This document shows positions 27,414-36,480 of a stretch of 64,000 nucleotides of DNA, piece after piece. The notes below the pieces were generated by a model, which was not told the origin of the DNA, ran no database searches, and worked only from the letters and a program-made list of their open reading frames with translations. The position numbers and the translations under genes were made by a program. The DNA comes from Pelagisphaera sp964404745 (lineage in GTDB: Bacteria; Verrucomicrobiota; Verrucomicrobiia; Opitutales; Opitutaceae), in contig CAYOLG010000006.1 of assembly GCA_964404745.1 (NCBI GenBank), positions 82,692-146,691 of the forward strand. The letters are read 5' to 3'. Numbering within the stretch: position 1 is the first letter of the stretch; each line of letters opens with the position of its first letter.

Positions 27414-29186
27414 CTAGCGTCGTCGTGATTTCTCCGGCCAGGGCAAGACCTCCGTACGTTTGGCGTGTTTGTGCCACATGTCCAAAAGTTCTTGCTTCTT
27501 TTCCGGATGAGATTCCGACAGGTCGAACAATTCGCTTCTATCTTTGGAGAGATCGTACAATTCCCAGTGAACCTCGTCCTCTCCATGCCTACCAACAGCT
27601 ACGAGTTTCCAATCGCCTATACGAATGGCTCGATTTCCCTCGTGTTCCCAAAACAGGTATTCGCGTTCTATCTCGCCTCCTCGGAATACGGAGACAAGAC
27701 TCTTGCCTTCCAAAGGCTGTATCGAATTACCGTCATAGGTTCTAGGATACTGCGCTCCTGCAACATCCATGCAGGTGGCCATAATATCGATCAAATGCCC
27801 AGGCGTGTGGCGCAGTTCATTTTTACCTTGAATCCCATTGGGCCAATGGACGATGAGCGGAGTCGATATGCCACCCTCGTGCACATAGTGCTTGTAGAAT
27901 CTGAAAGGCGTATTGGAAACGTTGGCCCAATTGACTCCATAGCCGATCGCGGTATCTGCGGGCCCAGGCATGACGTGTCCTCGTCTCATCGGGTAGCCTT
28001 CTCTAGACTTTTTGGGGGTCATGTCGTACTGGAGCTCGTGCTCCGCCATGGGGTTTTCTTTGGAACCACGCTCGACACGAGGTCCAGCGCTATCCCGACC
28101 GTAAGCCTCCTGGCAGCCGCCATTGTCTTGCATGTAGAAAATCAAAGTATTGTCCAAAACACCCTCGCTTCGGAGCGTGCCCACCAATTTTCCGATGCCG
28201 CGATCCATTCGATCAATCATAGCTGCGTAAACCTCCATACAAGCGGCCTCCCACTCCTTGTCTGGCTGGGCTTCCCAATCGCCAACGCGGGGCGAATCTG
28301 ATCGTTGCGCCAATAGGCGAGGAGATGGATCTGGCTGAGCCTCCCAGTCTCCAATACGCGGCGACAGTCTCGAATTTTCACCGATGACTCCAAGCTCCAA
28401 AGCTCTCTGATAACGGGCCACTCGAATCGGTTCGTAACCCGCATCGTACCTACCCTCGTATTCGGCAATATCTTCAGGAAATGCATGCAAAGGCCAATGG
28501 GCAGCGGTATAGGCCACGTAGACGAAAAAGGGACTGTCCTCATCATGCTCCTCTATGTATCGGATAGCGTTGTCGGTAATCGCATCCGTGTAATAGAAGC
28601 GTTCGGGCTTGTACTTTGGATCCGATTCAGGGGAAATCAGCTGATTGCCGCGCGTTAGCGAATTTGGATCGAAGAAACTTCCGGCCCCGTGAATGGTTCC
28701 GTAGAACCGATCGAAACCTCGCTGAAGGGGCCAATTATAGCGCTCGGATTCGTTTTTCGGATTAACATGCTTCGTCACATGCCACTTGCCCGACATGTAG
28801 CTTTTGTAGCCTGCCGATTTCAGCGCTTCCGCAATCGTCACAGAATCTTTTGAGAGATTTCCGAGGTAGGCTCCCGAATACGTCTCCATCATATGCCCGA
28901 TGTCGGCTTGATGCGGATACAACCCAGTAAGGAGGCTGGCTCGTGTTGGGCAGCATCGACCGGCGTTGTAGAATTGAGTAAAGCGGAGCCCATTCGCAGC
29001 GAGGGAATCAAGATGGGGTGTTCCGATTTCACTTCCGTAACAACCAATATCCGTATATCCCATGTCGTCGGCGAGAATAACGACTATGTTTGGTCGGTTA
29101 GCAGAATAAACTGCCAAGTGGACGAAGACGCCTAAAATACAAGCGACCAATACCGCGAATTTCTTCGGAACTAGGTAAAAATTCAT
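27414..29186 (-). CDS. Secreted arylsulfatase (formylglycine type)
   Basis: 590 residues, N-terminal signal segment (about residues 8-29), then an alkaline-phosphatase-fold sulfatase: PNIVVILADDMGYTDIGCYG (metal aspartates), the formylglycine site CCPTRASLLTG, KSYMSGKWHVTKH, FFVYVAYTAAHWPLHAFPED, IFYMQDNGGCQEAYG (metal Asp-Asn) and a C-terminal subdomain with RIGDWKLVAVG. Removes sulfate esters from carbohydrate or aryl substrates after maturation by a formylglycine-generating enzyme, not encoded here. Unusual: the stretch SPRIGDWEAQPD recurs as SPRVGDWEAQPD 23 residues later, an internal duplication absent from most homologues I recall. First gene of a probable three-gene operon. Confidence 0.93.
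   Translation of the reverse strand: MNFYLVPKKFAVLVACILGVFVHLAVYSANRPNIVVILADDMGYTDIGCYGSEIGTPHLDSLAANGLRFTQFYNAGRCCPTRASLLTGLYPHQADIGHMMETYSGAYLGNLSKDSVTIAEALKSAGYKSYMSGKWHVTKHVNPKNESERYNWPLQRGFDRFYGTIHGAGSFFDPNSLTRGNQLISPESDPKYKPERFYYTDAITDNAIRYIEEHDEDSPFFVYVAYTAAHWPLHAFPEDIAEYEGRYDAGYEPIRVARYQRALELGVIGENSRLSPRIGDWEAQPDPSPRLLAQRSDSPRVGDWEAQPDKEWEAACMEVYAAMIDRMDRGIGKLVGTLRSEGVLDNTLIFYMQDNGGCQEAYGRDSAGPRVERGSKENPMAEHELQYDMTPKKSREGYPMRRGHVMPGPADTAIGYGVNWANVSNTPFRFYKHYVHEGGISTPLIVHWPNGIQGKNELRHTPGHLIDIMATCMDVAGAQYPRTYDGNSIQPLEGKSLVSVFRGGEIEREYLFWEHEGNRAIRIGDWKLVAVGRHGEDEVHWELYDLSKDRSELFDLSESHPEKKQELLDMWHKHAKRTEVLPWPEKSRRR
28262..28364. repeat. Internal duplication within the sulfatase gene
   Basis: Two 34-bp copies at 28262-28295 and 28331-28364, offset by exactly 69 bp (23 codons), about 80% identical by eye. 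They encode SPR(V/I)GDWEAQPD. The offset keeps the reading frame, and the differences are mostly at third codon positions, suggesting an old duplication under selection. Confidence 0.8.
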
Positions 29187-29278
29187 TTGGGGAGAAAACA
29201 GGTTGAGCAGATGCGGATTGGAATCGCTTTAGGATTCATTGTCGATTGATAAAGGAAATTCAGTATTGGCGATTGACG

Positions 29279-30649
29279 CTAACGGCCCGGATCGATCTGT
29301 CGACCTGCTCGTTTAGCTAGTTCCGCCACCGCTTGCGTCATTTCTTCTTCCGCTTTTTCATAGAACCAACCTAAGCCGTTGCTAAGGCCTCGCGTTTCGT
29401 ATCCACCATCTCTGACTATTTGGGCGGTGGGCAGGTAGCCAAAATAATCATGACAGTAAGACGCTATCCACAAATTACGATGCCCGATAGCGTTTTGGAT
29501 AGCTAGCGCGTACCCGCTGACTACTTCTCCGCTCAAACCCAATAGCGTTAGATCATCAGCGAATAGCCATACTGATATCGGGGCCTCAAAGTGTTTAGGA
29601 AGCGAGTCGCCAGCCTTCAGCGCTTCCGCCATCTTTCGGGCGTTTCCCTTAAGCCAATTGGGTCCGGCAACTGCGATCTTTTCCAACTCCTCTATTGGTC
29701 TGGAGGCTTGCATCGATAGTCGAGCATCGGCGCGCTTCACCGATAGCGGACCACGCACTGGGGAGAGCTCTTGGCTGAGCAATCGGCATACTTCTTGGCC
29801 AACTGTCCTACCATGATCGGCTGCGATCTCCAGTGTTCCCCTTGGATAGGGATTAGCATTTCCCGCGCATCCGGTCATAAACATAGCGTTAGATCCTGGA
29901 TACGCTTCCTCGATATGCAATTGAGCGAATCCAGCAAAATCGCTGCACAGAGCATAGTTTTTGGCGGTGAGCGTTGTATTATGACAGGCCACTTGAAAGA
30001 GAGTCGCAATCAGATCCTCATTTTGACCCTTAACTTCAAGGCAAGGCAGGCTGCGGTCCACGTGCCCACTCGGATTCGGATTCAGGCGAATTCCATCCGC
30101 GGTTCGCTGCCGGCGATTCATCACGAACGGGACGAAGCCCTGCCCCCAACTTAGTTCCGCTGCCTGCAGGGATCGGGCGGCCAGGTCCACAACGCGAATG
30201 AGCTTCTCGCTAAGTGTCTTCGTATAATCGATCGAGCTCTGGAGGTACCCGTCGGCAACGGCGGGGTAGCTTTTATTTGCCTTCCGCAGTCTAGGTCCAC
30301 TGTGGGTGTGAGACCAGGGCAGTAGTATATTCTCTTGTTGGATACCAGTTTGCCTGGCTTTCCCCGAGTACATTCCAGGGTTCAGGTCAGCGTTGATTCC
30401 TGAAAGGTCGGTCGCGATAACCGCGAAGCGAGCGCCGGTCGAGTCTTCCAAAACCAAGGCTTTGGCCCAAAGGTCGTGAATAATCGACTTAAAAGGCTCC
30501 GTCCGTCCGGCATATCCGGCCATATCAACGGGTTTCTCGGGCGTTATCTTAACTCGAGCGGATCCAGCGAACCATTCCGCTGATCCAAATGGGAGAAATC
30601 CCGAAACCAGAAACGCGACAACTAGTAGGGGCGTGAGGGGTGGCTTCAT
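29279..30649 (-). CDS. Secreted ceramidase-like hydrolase (neutral/alkaline ceramidase family)
   Basis: 456 residues with a signal peptide (MKPPLTPLLVVAFLVSGFLP to FGSA). The N-terminal ceramidase-family pattern is visible: GSARVKITPEKPVDMAGYAG, the zinc-site SHTHSGP, FQVACHNTTL (family CHP-type histidine) and TGCAGNANPYPRG where the family has GxxGDxNP. The classical C-terminal lipid-binding domain of true ceramidases is not evident; the protein ends in a short helical tail. Many Planctomycetes and Verrucomicrobia carry such shortened members near sulfatases, and the substrate may be a glycan rather than ceramide. The ATG at 30649 is set by the signal. It lies 92 bp upstream of the sulfatase gene on the same strand. 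Confidence 0.82.
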   Translation of the reverse strand: MKPPLTPLLVVAFLVSGFLPFGSAEWFAGSARVKITPEKPVDMAGYAGRTEPFKSIIHDLWAKALVLEDSTGARFAVIATDLSGINADLNPGMYSGKARQTGIQQENILLPWSHTHSGPRLRKANKSYPAVADGYLQSSIDYTKTLSEKLIRVVDLAARSLQAAELSWGQGFVPFVMNRRQRTADGIRLNPNPSGHVDRSLPCLEVKGQNEDLIATLFQVACHNTTLTAKNYALCSDFAGFAQLHIEEAYPGSNAMFMTGCAGNANPYPRGTLEIAADHGRTVGQEVCRLLSQELSPVRGPLSVKRADARLSMQASRPIEELEKIAVAGPNWLKGNARKMAEALKAGDSLPKHFEAPISVWLFADDLTLLGLSGEVVSGYALAIQNAIGHRNLWIASYCHDYFGYLPTAQIVRDGGYETRGLSNGLGWFYEKAEEEMTQAVAELAKRAGRQIDPGR

Positions 30650-30864
30650 AAGCAACCCAAACCGTACTGAATTCTTGAAGCAGATCAATCCAGCAAACGA
30701 CTCCAGAACTAGGTATTGCCCTGTTTAAGGAAGATTGACGAGCCGGGACAAGATCTCTCCGCGGGAAAGTGTCTATTATCTATTCTCTGCTTTGTTCAAA
30801 ACCCCGAAATTTTGACCTTTACCAACTCGGAGCGCGGGCCTCGACTCTAGTCTTTCGCGTTGCA

Positions 30865-30924
30865 GGAAGGTCGCTTGCGAGCGAATCAGCCAGGGCTCCA
30901 CCGACCGCTCAAAAGCGAGGTTCC
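30865..30924. repeat. Palindromic repeat, family B, degenerate copy
   Basis: Left arm GGAAGGTCGCTTGCGAGCGA at 30865-30884 differs from the complete copy at two bases; the right arm is reduced to GCGAGGTTCC at 30915-30924. It stands in a 468-bp stretch (30650-31117) between divergent genes that otherwise shows no gene. About 30763-30775 within that stretch there is an AAGTGTCTA sequence resembling the end of the element at 52453-52538. Confidence 0.7.
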
Positions 30925-31117
30925 TTCTGTAGATCTTCCGCGTATTATAACTAAGTTGACGCTGAAGTTGGTAAATCCTCCGGAACAAGGGCTAAATCGC
31001 ATCGCTACTGATTTCCCTTGAGGCTTGCGTAGGATAAATTTGCTGAAAATGGTAGACGCGTTTGGGCAATTGGTAAAAAAACGACCGGCCTGCGAAGTTC
31101 CACTCAGTCCGAATAAT

Positions 31118-31978
31118 ATGCGAATCAATCGATTATCAAACAGCACTTTATTGGCGCTATTCTTTCTAGCAGGTTGCAGCACGATCGACAGAGAAGCATC
31201 CACGATGGATTTAATGTCATTCAATATTCGATACGGTTTGGCGGATGACGATTCGAACAGCTGGAATTATCGGCGCAATCTCGTTTTCGAGGTCCTGAAA
31301 AACCATGATGCCGCTATCGTCGGGCTGCAGGAGGCCCTCGATTTCCAAATCGAAGAGATTCTAGCGGAAATTCCAGCCTATGCAACGATCGGAGTTGGCA
31401 GGGAAGCCGATGGCGGAGGCGAATACTCGGCTATTCTCTATTCTAAAAAGGAATTCGAACTATTGGACAACGACACCTTCTGGCTGTCGAACACCCCCGG
31501 AGAGCCCTCTGCTTCATGGGGAAACAATTTGTTTCGCATTTGCACATGGGCATTGTTTCGCTCCCGGGCTAACGACCGGGAGTTCTATGTATACAATACC
31601 CACTTTGACCATCGCTCGGAAGCATCGCGAGAGGAAGGCGCCCGCCTCATCGCTACCCGCATTGCCAGCCGAGAGCATGCGACGACCCCATTCATCTTGA
31701 TGGGCGATTTCAACGCGGGGGAAGACTCAATACCCATCGGGATTCTTATGAACCAAAAAGGGAAAGCTCGAATGGTGGATACCTTTCGCTTAATCCATCC
31801 AGAAGAATCCAATACAGGTACATTCGGAGCGTGGGTTGGCAAAACCGATGGAGAAAAGATTGATTATATTTTTGCCGATGCCCGAATAGACGTCATGGAC
31901 GCCGCTATCGTTCGAGACCACGCAAATGGGCGTTATCCTTCCGATCACTATCCGATCACTGCCCGGCTAAGGTTCTAG
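31118..31978 (+). CDS. Lipoprotein endonuclease/exonuclease/phosphatase-family hydrolase
   Basis: 286 residues. Signal with lipobox: NSTLLALFFLAGC|STID. The EEP fold is complete: LMSFNIRYGLADDDS (metal Asn), AAIVGLQEALDFQIEEI (metal Glu), YNTHFDHRSEASREEGA, FILMGDFNAGEDS (catalytic Asp and Asn), KIDYIFAD and YPSDHYPITA (catalytic Asp-His). In this type the target is usually a phosphodiester in a secreted sugar phosphate, lipid or nucleic acid. The ATG at 31118 is chosen because the lipoprotein signal starts there. It is convergent with glgP, separated by 4 bp only. Confidence 0.88.
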   Translation: MRINRLSNSTLLALFFLAGCSTIDREASTMDLMSFNIRYGLADDDSNSWNYRRNLVFEVLKNHDAAIVGLQEALDFQIEEILAEIPAYATIGVGREADGGGEYSAILYSKKEFELLDNDTFWLSNTPGEPSASWGNNLFRICTWALFRSRANDREFYVYNTHFDHRSEASREEGARLIATRIASREHATTPFILMGDFNAGEDSIPIGILMNQKGKARMVDTFRLIHPEESNTGTFGAWVGKTDGEKIDYIFADARIDVMDAAIVRDHANGRYPSDHYPITARLRF

Positions 31979-31982
31979 AGAC

Positions 31983-34475
31983 CTACTTTACCCGCACCGG
32001 TTTCAGTTTCCAGATATTGCTAGCGTATTCGCTGATAGTCCTGTCTGAAGAGAATTTTCCCATACGCGCTGTATTCAGGATAGCCATTCGGGCCCAGCGT
32101 TCTTTATCGCGAAAAGCCTCGTCTACACTCTTCTGACAGGCGCAGTAGGCCTCAAAATCGGCTAGAGCCTTGAAAGGATCGCCTCCATCTAAAAGGCTGT
32201 TCCTAAGCGGTCTTAGGGTGCCCGGCTCGCCAGAGGCAAAGTAATTAGAACTAAGCCAGTCAATGACTGTTCTCAGGCTTTCATTGCGATTATAGTAGTC
32301 CTTCGGATGGTACCCGTTTCTGTCCAAGGCAGCAACCTCTTCGACATCCATCCCGAAAATAAAGATATTGTCATCACCTACTTCCTCCTTGATCTCGATA
32401 TTGGCCCCGTCAAGCGTTCCTATAGTGAGGGATCCATTCAAGGCCAGCTTCATGTTTCCCGTTCCCGAAGCTTCTTTTCCGGCTGTCGAAATTTGCTCGG
32501 AGAGATCGGCGGCGGGAATGATCCGGGCTGCCAGGGATACTCGGTAGTTGGGAAGAAAGACCACCTTCAACTTCCCTTGGATGCGTTCATCGTTGTTAAT
32601 AACATCTCCGACTGCGTTGATAGCCTTTATGATCGTTTTCGCCAAGTGGTAACCAGGAGCCGCTTTCGCGCCGAAAATGAATACTCTGGGAACGATATCC
32701 AGGCTCGGGTCATGAAGAAGGCTCCGGTACAGATGGAGAATGTGCAGCAGATTCAAGTGCTGACGCTTGTATTCATGTAGACGCTTGATCTGAACATCGA
32801 ACAAAGCGCTGGGATCCACCTCGACGCCGCACTCTTTTTTTATGATCTTAGCGAGAGATTGCTTATTAGCGTATTTGACATCCATATACGCTTTTTGGAA
32901 GGGCTTGTTATCAGCGTACTTTTCCAGTTTTCGCAGTTCGTCCAAATTCTTGGCCCAGCCATCGCCTATTTTGGATGTAATCAGATCAGACAAATCCCGG
33001 TTGCAAGCCAATAGCCAGCGCCGCGGCGTAATGCCGTTGGTCATATTCGTGAATTTGTTCGGATAAAGCTCATCGAATTCGGGAAACAAGCGGGTCCTTA
33101 GCAATTGCGAGTGGATGGCCGCAACTCCGTTTACGGTGTGGCTTCCTACTACCGCCAAGTGGGCCATGCGCACCATTTTCGGGTGGCACTCCTCGATGAT
33201 TGATAATTCCCGTTTAACGTGATTCTCGCCAGGCCACTTTTTTTCAACGGCCTCCATAAAGCGACTATTGATCTCATAGATGATATTGAGATGGCGCGGC
33301 AGCACCTTTTCGAACAAAGGCACGCTCCACCGTTCTAGGGCTTCCGGAAGCAGGGTGTGGTTGGTATACGCGAAGGTCCTCGTTACCAGATTCCAGGCAT
33401 AACTCCAATCAAGCGCCTCTTCGTCTACGAGTATGCGCATGAGCTCGACGACGGCCACGGCCGGATGCGTGTCATTCAATTGAATGGCGACTCTTTCCGG
33501 AAAATCATCCCAATCTTCGAAGGAGCCTCGGAAGCGGCGTATGATGTCGTGCAGCGAGCAGGTAACGAAAAAATATTGCTGGACGAGGCGCAGCTCTTTC
33601 CCGTTTTCAGTTTTGTCGTTGGGATAGAGCACCTTGGAAATGGTTTCACCAATAGCCTTTTCCCGAACCGCCTCGACATAGTCGCCACGGTTGAACTCTT
33701 CCAAGTCGAAGTCTTCCGAGGCCCGCGACGACCACAGTCTTAGGAAATTTACAGTGCCGGTGTCGTAGCCGGCAATCGGTATGTCGTAGGGGACGCCCTC
33801 GATTTCCTTTGTACCCACCCATTCCTCACGGAAGTCACCATTGCGATCGAATACTTGCTCCACCCGTCCGTAGATCTTGATGCGTTGCGTGTATTCAGGT
33901 CTTACGATCTCCCAAGGCGTGCCAAATTTTTTCCAGTTGTCGGGATGCTCGATTTGGTGGCCATTAACGAACTCCTGTTTAAATAGGCCAAATTCATAGT
34001 AGATCCCGTAGCCGACGGCTGGAAGATCCAGCGTTGCCAGAGAATCGAGAAAGCAAGCGGCTAAGCGGCCAAGGCCACCATTTCCGAGTCCCATGTCGAC
34101 CTCTTCTTCGATGATCTCATCCCAATCGAGCCCCAATGATTCAATGGCTTCTCGGGCTTCATCATAGATCCCGACATTGTGCATGTTGTTGACCAGAAGC
34201 CGACCCATCAAATACTCCATTGAAAGGTAATAAACGCGGCGCGTCTTTTTGGAGAAGTGAGTCGCCTGCGTCTTTATCATATTAGTGACAAGGCGATCTC
34301 TGACCGCCAAGGACAAGCAGTGCCACCAATCATGTATCGTGGCTTGAGATGGATCGTGAGCCAGAGTCAGCTTGAGATGTTCTAATATCGCTTCTAAGAG
34401 CGATTGATTGGCGTCGGTCTCGGACTTCTTCTTCGCTCGTTTTGCTGCAGTCTTCTTCTTCAGAGTTGTCATCAT
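31983..34475 (-). CDS. glgP: Glycogen/alpha-glucan phosphorylase
   Basis: Cytoplasmic PLP enzyme releasing glucose 1-phosphate from alpha-1,4-glucans; 830 residues, usual length. Landmarks: YYLSMEYLMGRLLVNNMHNV, NGGLGRLAACFLDSLATL, VAIQLNDTHPAVAVVELMRI, TNGITPRRWLLACN, DVQIKRLHEYKRQHLN, and the PLP lysine region EASGTGNMKLALNGSLTIGT, followed by LDGANIEI. A lysine-rich N-terminal tail (MMTTLKKKTAAKRAKKKSE) is longer and more basic than usual. No glgA, glgB or glgC lies near, so glycogen genes are scattered. Confidence 0.97.
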   Translation of the reverse strand: MMTTLKKKTAAKRAKKKSETDANQSLLEAILEHLKLTLAHDPSQATIHDWWHCLSLAVRDRLVTNMIKTQATHFSKKTRRVYYLSMEYLMGRLLVNNMHNVGIYDEAREAIESLGLDWDEIIEEEVDMGLGNGGLGRLAACFLDSLATLDLPAVGYGIYYEFGLFKQEFVNGHQIEHPDNWKKFGTPWEIVRPEYTQRIKIYGRVEQVFDRNGDFREEWVGTKEIEGVPYDIPIAGYDTGTVNFLRLWSSRASEDFDLEEFNRGDYVEAVREKAIGETISKVLYPNDKTENGKELRLVQQYFFVTCSLHDIIRRFRGSFEDWDDFPERVAIQLNDTHPAVAVVELMRILVDEEALDWSYAWNLVTRTFAYTNHTLLPEALERWSVPLFEKVLPRHLNIIYEINSRFMEAVEKKWPGENHVKRELSIIEECHPKMVRMAHLAVVGSHTVNGVAAIHSQLLRTRLFPEFDELYPNKFTNMTNGITPRRWLLACNRDLSDLITSKIGDGWAKNLDELRKLEKYADNKPFQKAYMDVKYANKQSLAKIIKKECGVEVDPSALFDVQIKRLHEYKRQHLNLLHILHLYRSLLHDPSLDIVPRVFIFGAKAAPGYHLAKTIIKAINAVGDVINNDERIQGKLKVVFLPNYRVSLAARIIPAADLSEQISTAGKEASGTGNMKLALNGSLTIGTLDGANIEIKEEVGDDNIFIFGMDVEEVAALDRNGYHPKDYYNRNESLRTVIDWLSSNYFASGEPGTLRPLRNSLLDGGDPFKALADFEAYCACQKSVDEAFRDKERWARMAILNTARMGKFSSDRTISEYASNIWKLKPVRVK

Positions 34476-34571
34476 GATAATCTAATTTGCCGATAGGATT
34501 CTTCGCAGTGAGCGGATAGTAATCTACTAGCGATACACAAGCCTTTCCTGATTCCGGCGCGAAACCCTTTC

Positions 34572-34594
34572 TCAATCGAAAGATTTTGAGAAAC
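34572..34594 (-). terminator. Possible weak hairpin after mutL
   Basis: TTTCTCAA and TTGAGAAA form an 8-bp stem with a roughly 6-10 base loop, about 35 bp past the mutL stop on the minus strand, preceded by a small ACCGTTTTTAACGG hairpin. No T-run follows, so termination function is doubtful. Confidence 0.3.
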
Positions 34595-34626
34595 GCCGTT
34601 AAAAACGGTTAAAACCATGCTCTCCT

Positions 34627-36465
34627 CTATCGGCTCGGGGTCCGATGAAAGCGACGGCGTAATTCACTATTGGAAATCTCGATAAACGTGGGTCGCCCTT
34701 GCGGGTCGGTTAGCGGATTCCTGGTTTCGAATAGCTGGTCAATCAAGCTTTGCAGTTCCGCTTCTGATAGGCTCTCTCTATCCACAAGCAGTCTGGCTAC
34801 CGATTTTAGAGCGATCGCTTCGGCGCTGGATGAGCGATTCTTGTCGCTGATGCCGCCCTTGCGAAGCAAAGCCACGATGTCCCGGAGATAGGATTCTGCT
34901 TCTCCCTCCGGCAGCCAACTTGGGATGCCTTCGATCCTGAAGAAGTTTCGTCCGAATAATTGGGCCGATAATCCGAAGGTTTCCAGCATTTCCGCATTGT
35001 CGGCGAGAACTGCGGCCGACACCGGGTCGAATTCGACCGGTATTGGCAACAACAGCGACTGAATCGCTGCTGATCGGTTTTCGATCTCCTTTAAAATTCT
35101 TTCATAAACCACTCTTCGTTCGACGGATACTGTGTCCAACATTACTATACCATTATCAGTATCAAAAAGAGCGTATTCGGATTGCCCCCACCCTATGAAG
35201 CGCCATCGCCGGACGCTTCGCGGTACTGTAGCATGAGACTGGAGGTCGTCATTCCCCACTTGCGCTGGTGGGTGGGGCGATGCAATTGAATCCCCATTTA
35301 CCTTATTTGCCGCCTCATCGGCATTGCCTTTCTCGGACAGTCCAGATTTGCCCAGACGCGCTTTCGTATCGACGAGTGCTTTCTTTGGGGGCAAAGCCGA
35401 CGGTGGTTCCGCGCGCCTACCGGAAACCGTTTTCGGCTTTCTCAACTCGAGCTCTACTGGCGCGGCTGCGATTTCGACCGAGCTACGCAGGGATTTCAAA
35501 ATGGATCGAACAGCAAATCCTCTGACCGAGGCCTCCTGCCTAAATCGAATCTCTCGTTTGGCGGGGTGCACATTAATATCCACTTGCTCGGGCGGAATCT
35601 CGAGAAAGAGAAATGCCACTGGGTATCGACCTTTAGGGATGTGCCCGTAATAGGATTCGATAAGGGCGTAGCCTAGCGTTCTGCTTTCGACAGGCCGTCC
35701 GTTGACGAACATGAGCATCTCGTGTCGGCTCGAGCGCGAGTGTCCCGGGGCCCCGATCAATCCCCAAATTCTCAGATCGCCCTCCAATGCATCTACATCA
35801 ATTAAATGCCCCACGGTTCCTTTTCCGAAGATTTCGCTCACTCGGTCCTTTAGGCCAGAGCATGCGGGTGTTCGAAAGATGAAGCGATTCCCGTCACTCA
35901 GGGAAAACGCGACTTCAGGGTGAGCGAGGGCGTAGAGCCTAGTCGTGTGGACGATATGGGCAGATTCCGTCGCCTCGGATTTTAGGAATTTGCGACGAGC
36001 GGGAACGGAGTTGAAAAGCTGGGAAATCGTTATGCGGGTTCCTGGCGGCATTCCGCATTCGCGGCAATAGGCGAGCTTGCCTCCATTGATAAGTATCTCC
36101 GTCCCGGATTCCGACTCAGCCTCGCGGCTTTGTAAGACAAATTTAGATACGGATGCGATCGAGGGAATGGCCTCCCCTCGGAATCCCATGGAAGTCAGTT
36201 TATCTAAGTCTTTGGCGCTGGTAATCTTGCTGGTCGCATGCCTTTCGAGAGAAAGCAGGGCATCGTCCTGGCTCATGCCGCAACCATCGTCTTCAATGCG
36301 GATTAAGTTAGCCCCGCCCTTCTTAAACTCCACACGGATCGATGTAGACCCCGCATCGATGCTGTTTTCGATTAGCTCCTTAACGATCGAAGCCGGTCTT
36401 TCCACGACTTCGCCAGCCGCGATCTGATTGGCTACGTGATCTGGCAGTACCTTGATCTTACCCAT
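34627..36465 (-). CDS. mutL: DNA mismatch repair protein MutL, endonuclease motifs degenerate
   Basis: Coordinator of mismatch repair, 612 residues. The N-terminal GHKL ATPase is intact: QIAAGEVVERPASIVKELIE, DDGCGMSQDDALLSLERHAT, SMGFRGEAIPSIASVSK, and NVHPAKREIRFRQ. The C-terminal dimerisation domain is present (RRWRFIGWGQSEYALFDT...), but the three endonuclease motifs of MutL from MutH-less bacteria are not: DQHA-x2-E-x4-E reads DTVSVERRVVYERI (from D444), and the CPHGRP motif reads DPQGRP (from D587). It may therefore lack the nicking activity. It starts 15 bp after argH stops, so both are likely co-transcribed. Confidence 0.94.
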   Translation of the reverse strand: MGKIKVLPDHVANQIAAGEVVERPASIVKELIENSIDAGSTSIRVEFKKGGANLIRIEDDGCGMSQDDALLSLERHATSKITSAKDLDKLTSMGFRGEAIPSIASVSKFVLQSREAESESGTEILINGGKLAYCRECGMPPGTRITISQLFNSVPARRKFLKSEATESAHIVHTTRLYALAHPEVAFSLSDGNRFIFRTPACSGLKDRVSEIFGKGTVGHLIDVDALEGDLRIWGLIGAPGHSRSSRHEMLMFVNGRPVESRTLGYALIESYYGHIPKGRYPVAFLFLEIPPEQVDINVHPAKREIRFRQEASVRGFAVRSILKSLRSSVEIAAAPVELELRKPKTVSGRRAEPPSALPPKKALVDTKARLGKSGLSEKGNADEAANKVNGDSIASPHPPAQVGNDDLQSHATVPRSVRRWRFIGWGQSEYALFDTDNGIVMLDTVSVERRVVYERILKEIENRSAAIQSLLLPIPVEFDPVSAAVLADNAEMLETFGLSAQLFGRNFFRIEGIPSWLPEGEAESYLRDIVALLRKGGISDKNRSSSAEAIALKSVARLLVDRESLSEAELQSLIDQLFETRNPLTDPQGRPTFIEISNSELRRRFHRTPSR

Positions 36466-36480
36466 GCTGAGAACGCCGTC

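Noticed and set aside
27465..28301. A 278-codon plus-strand frame antisense to the arylsulfatase
   Set aside because: The minus strand carries the full sulfatase with formylglycine site; no start or ribosome site supports the antisense frame.
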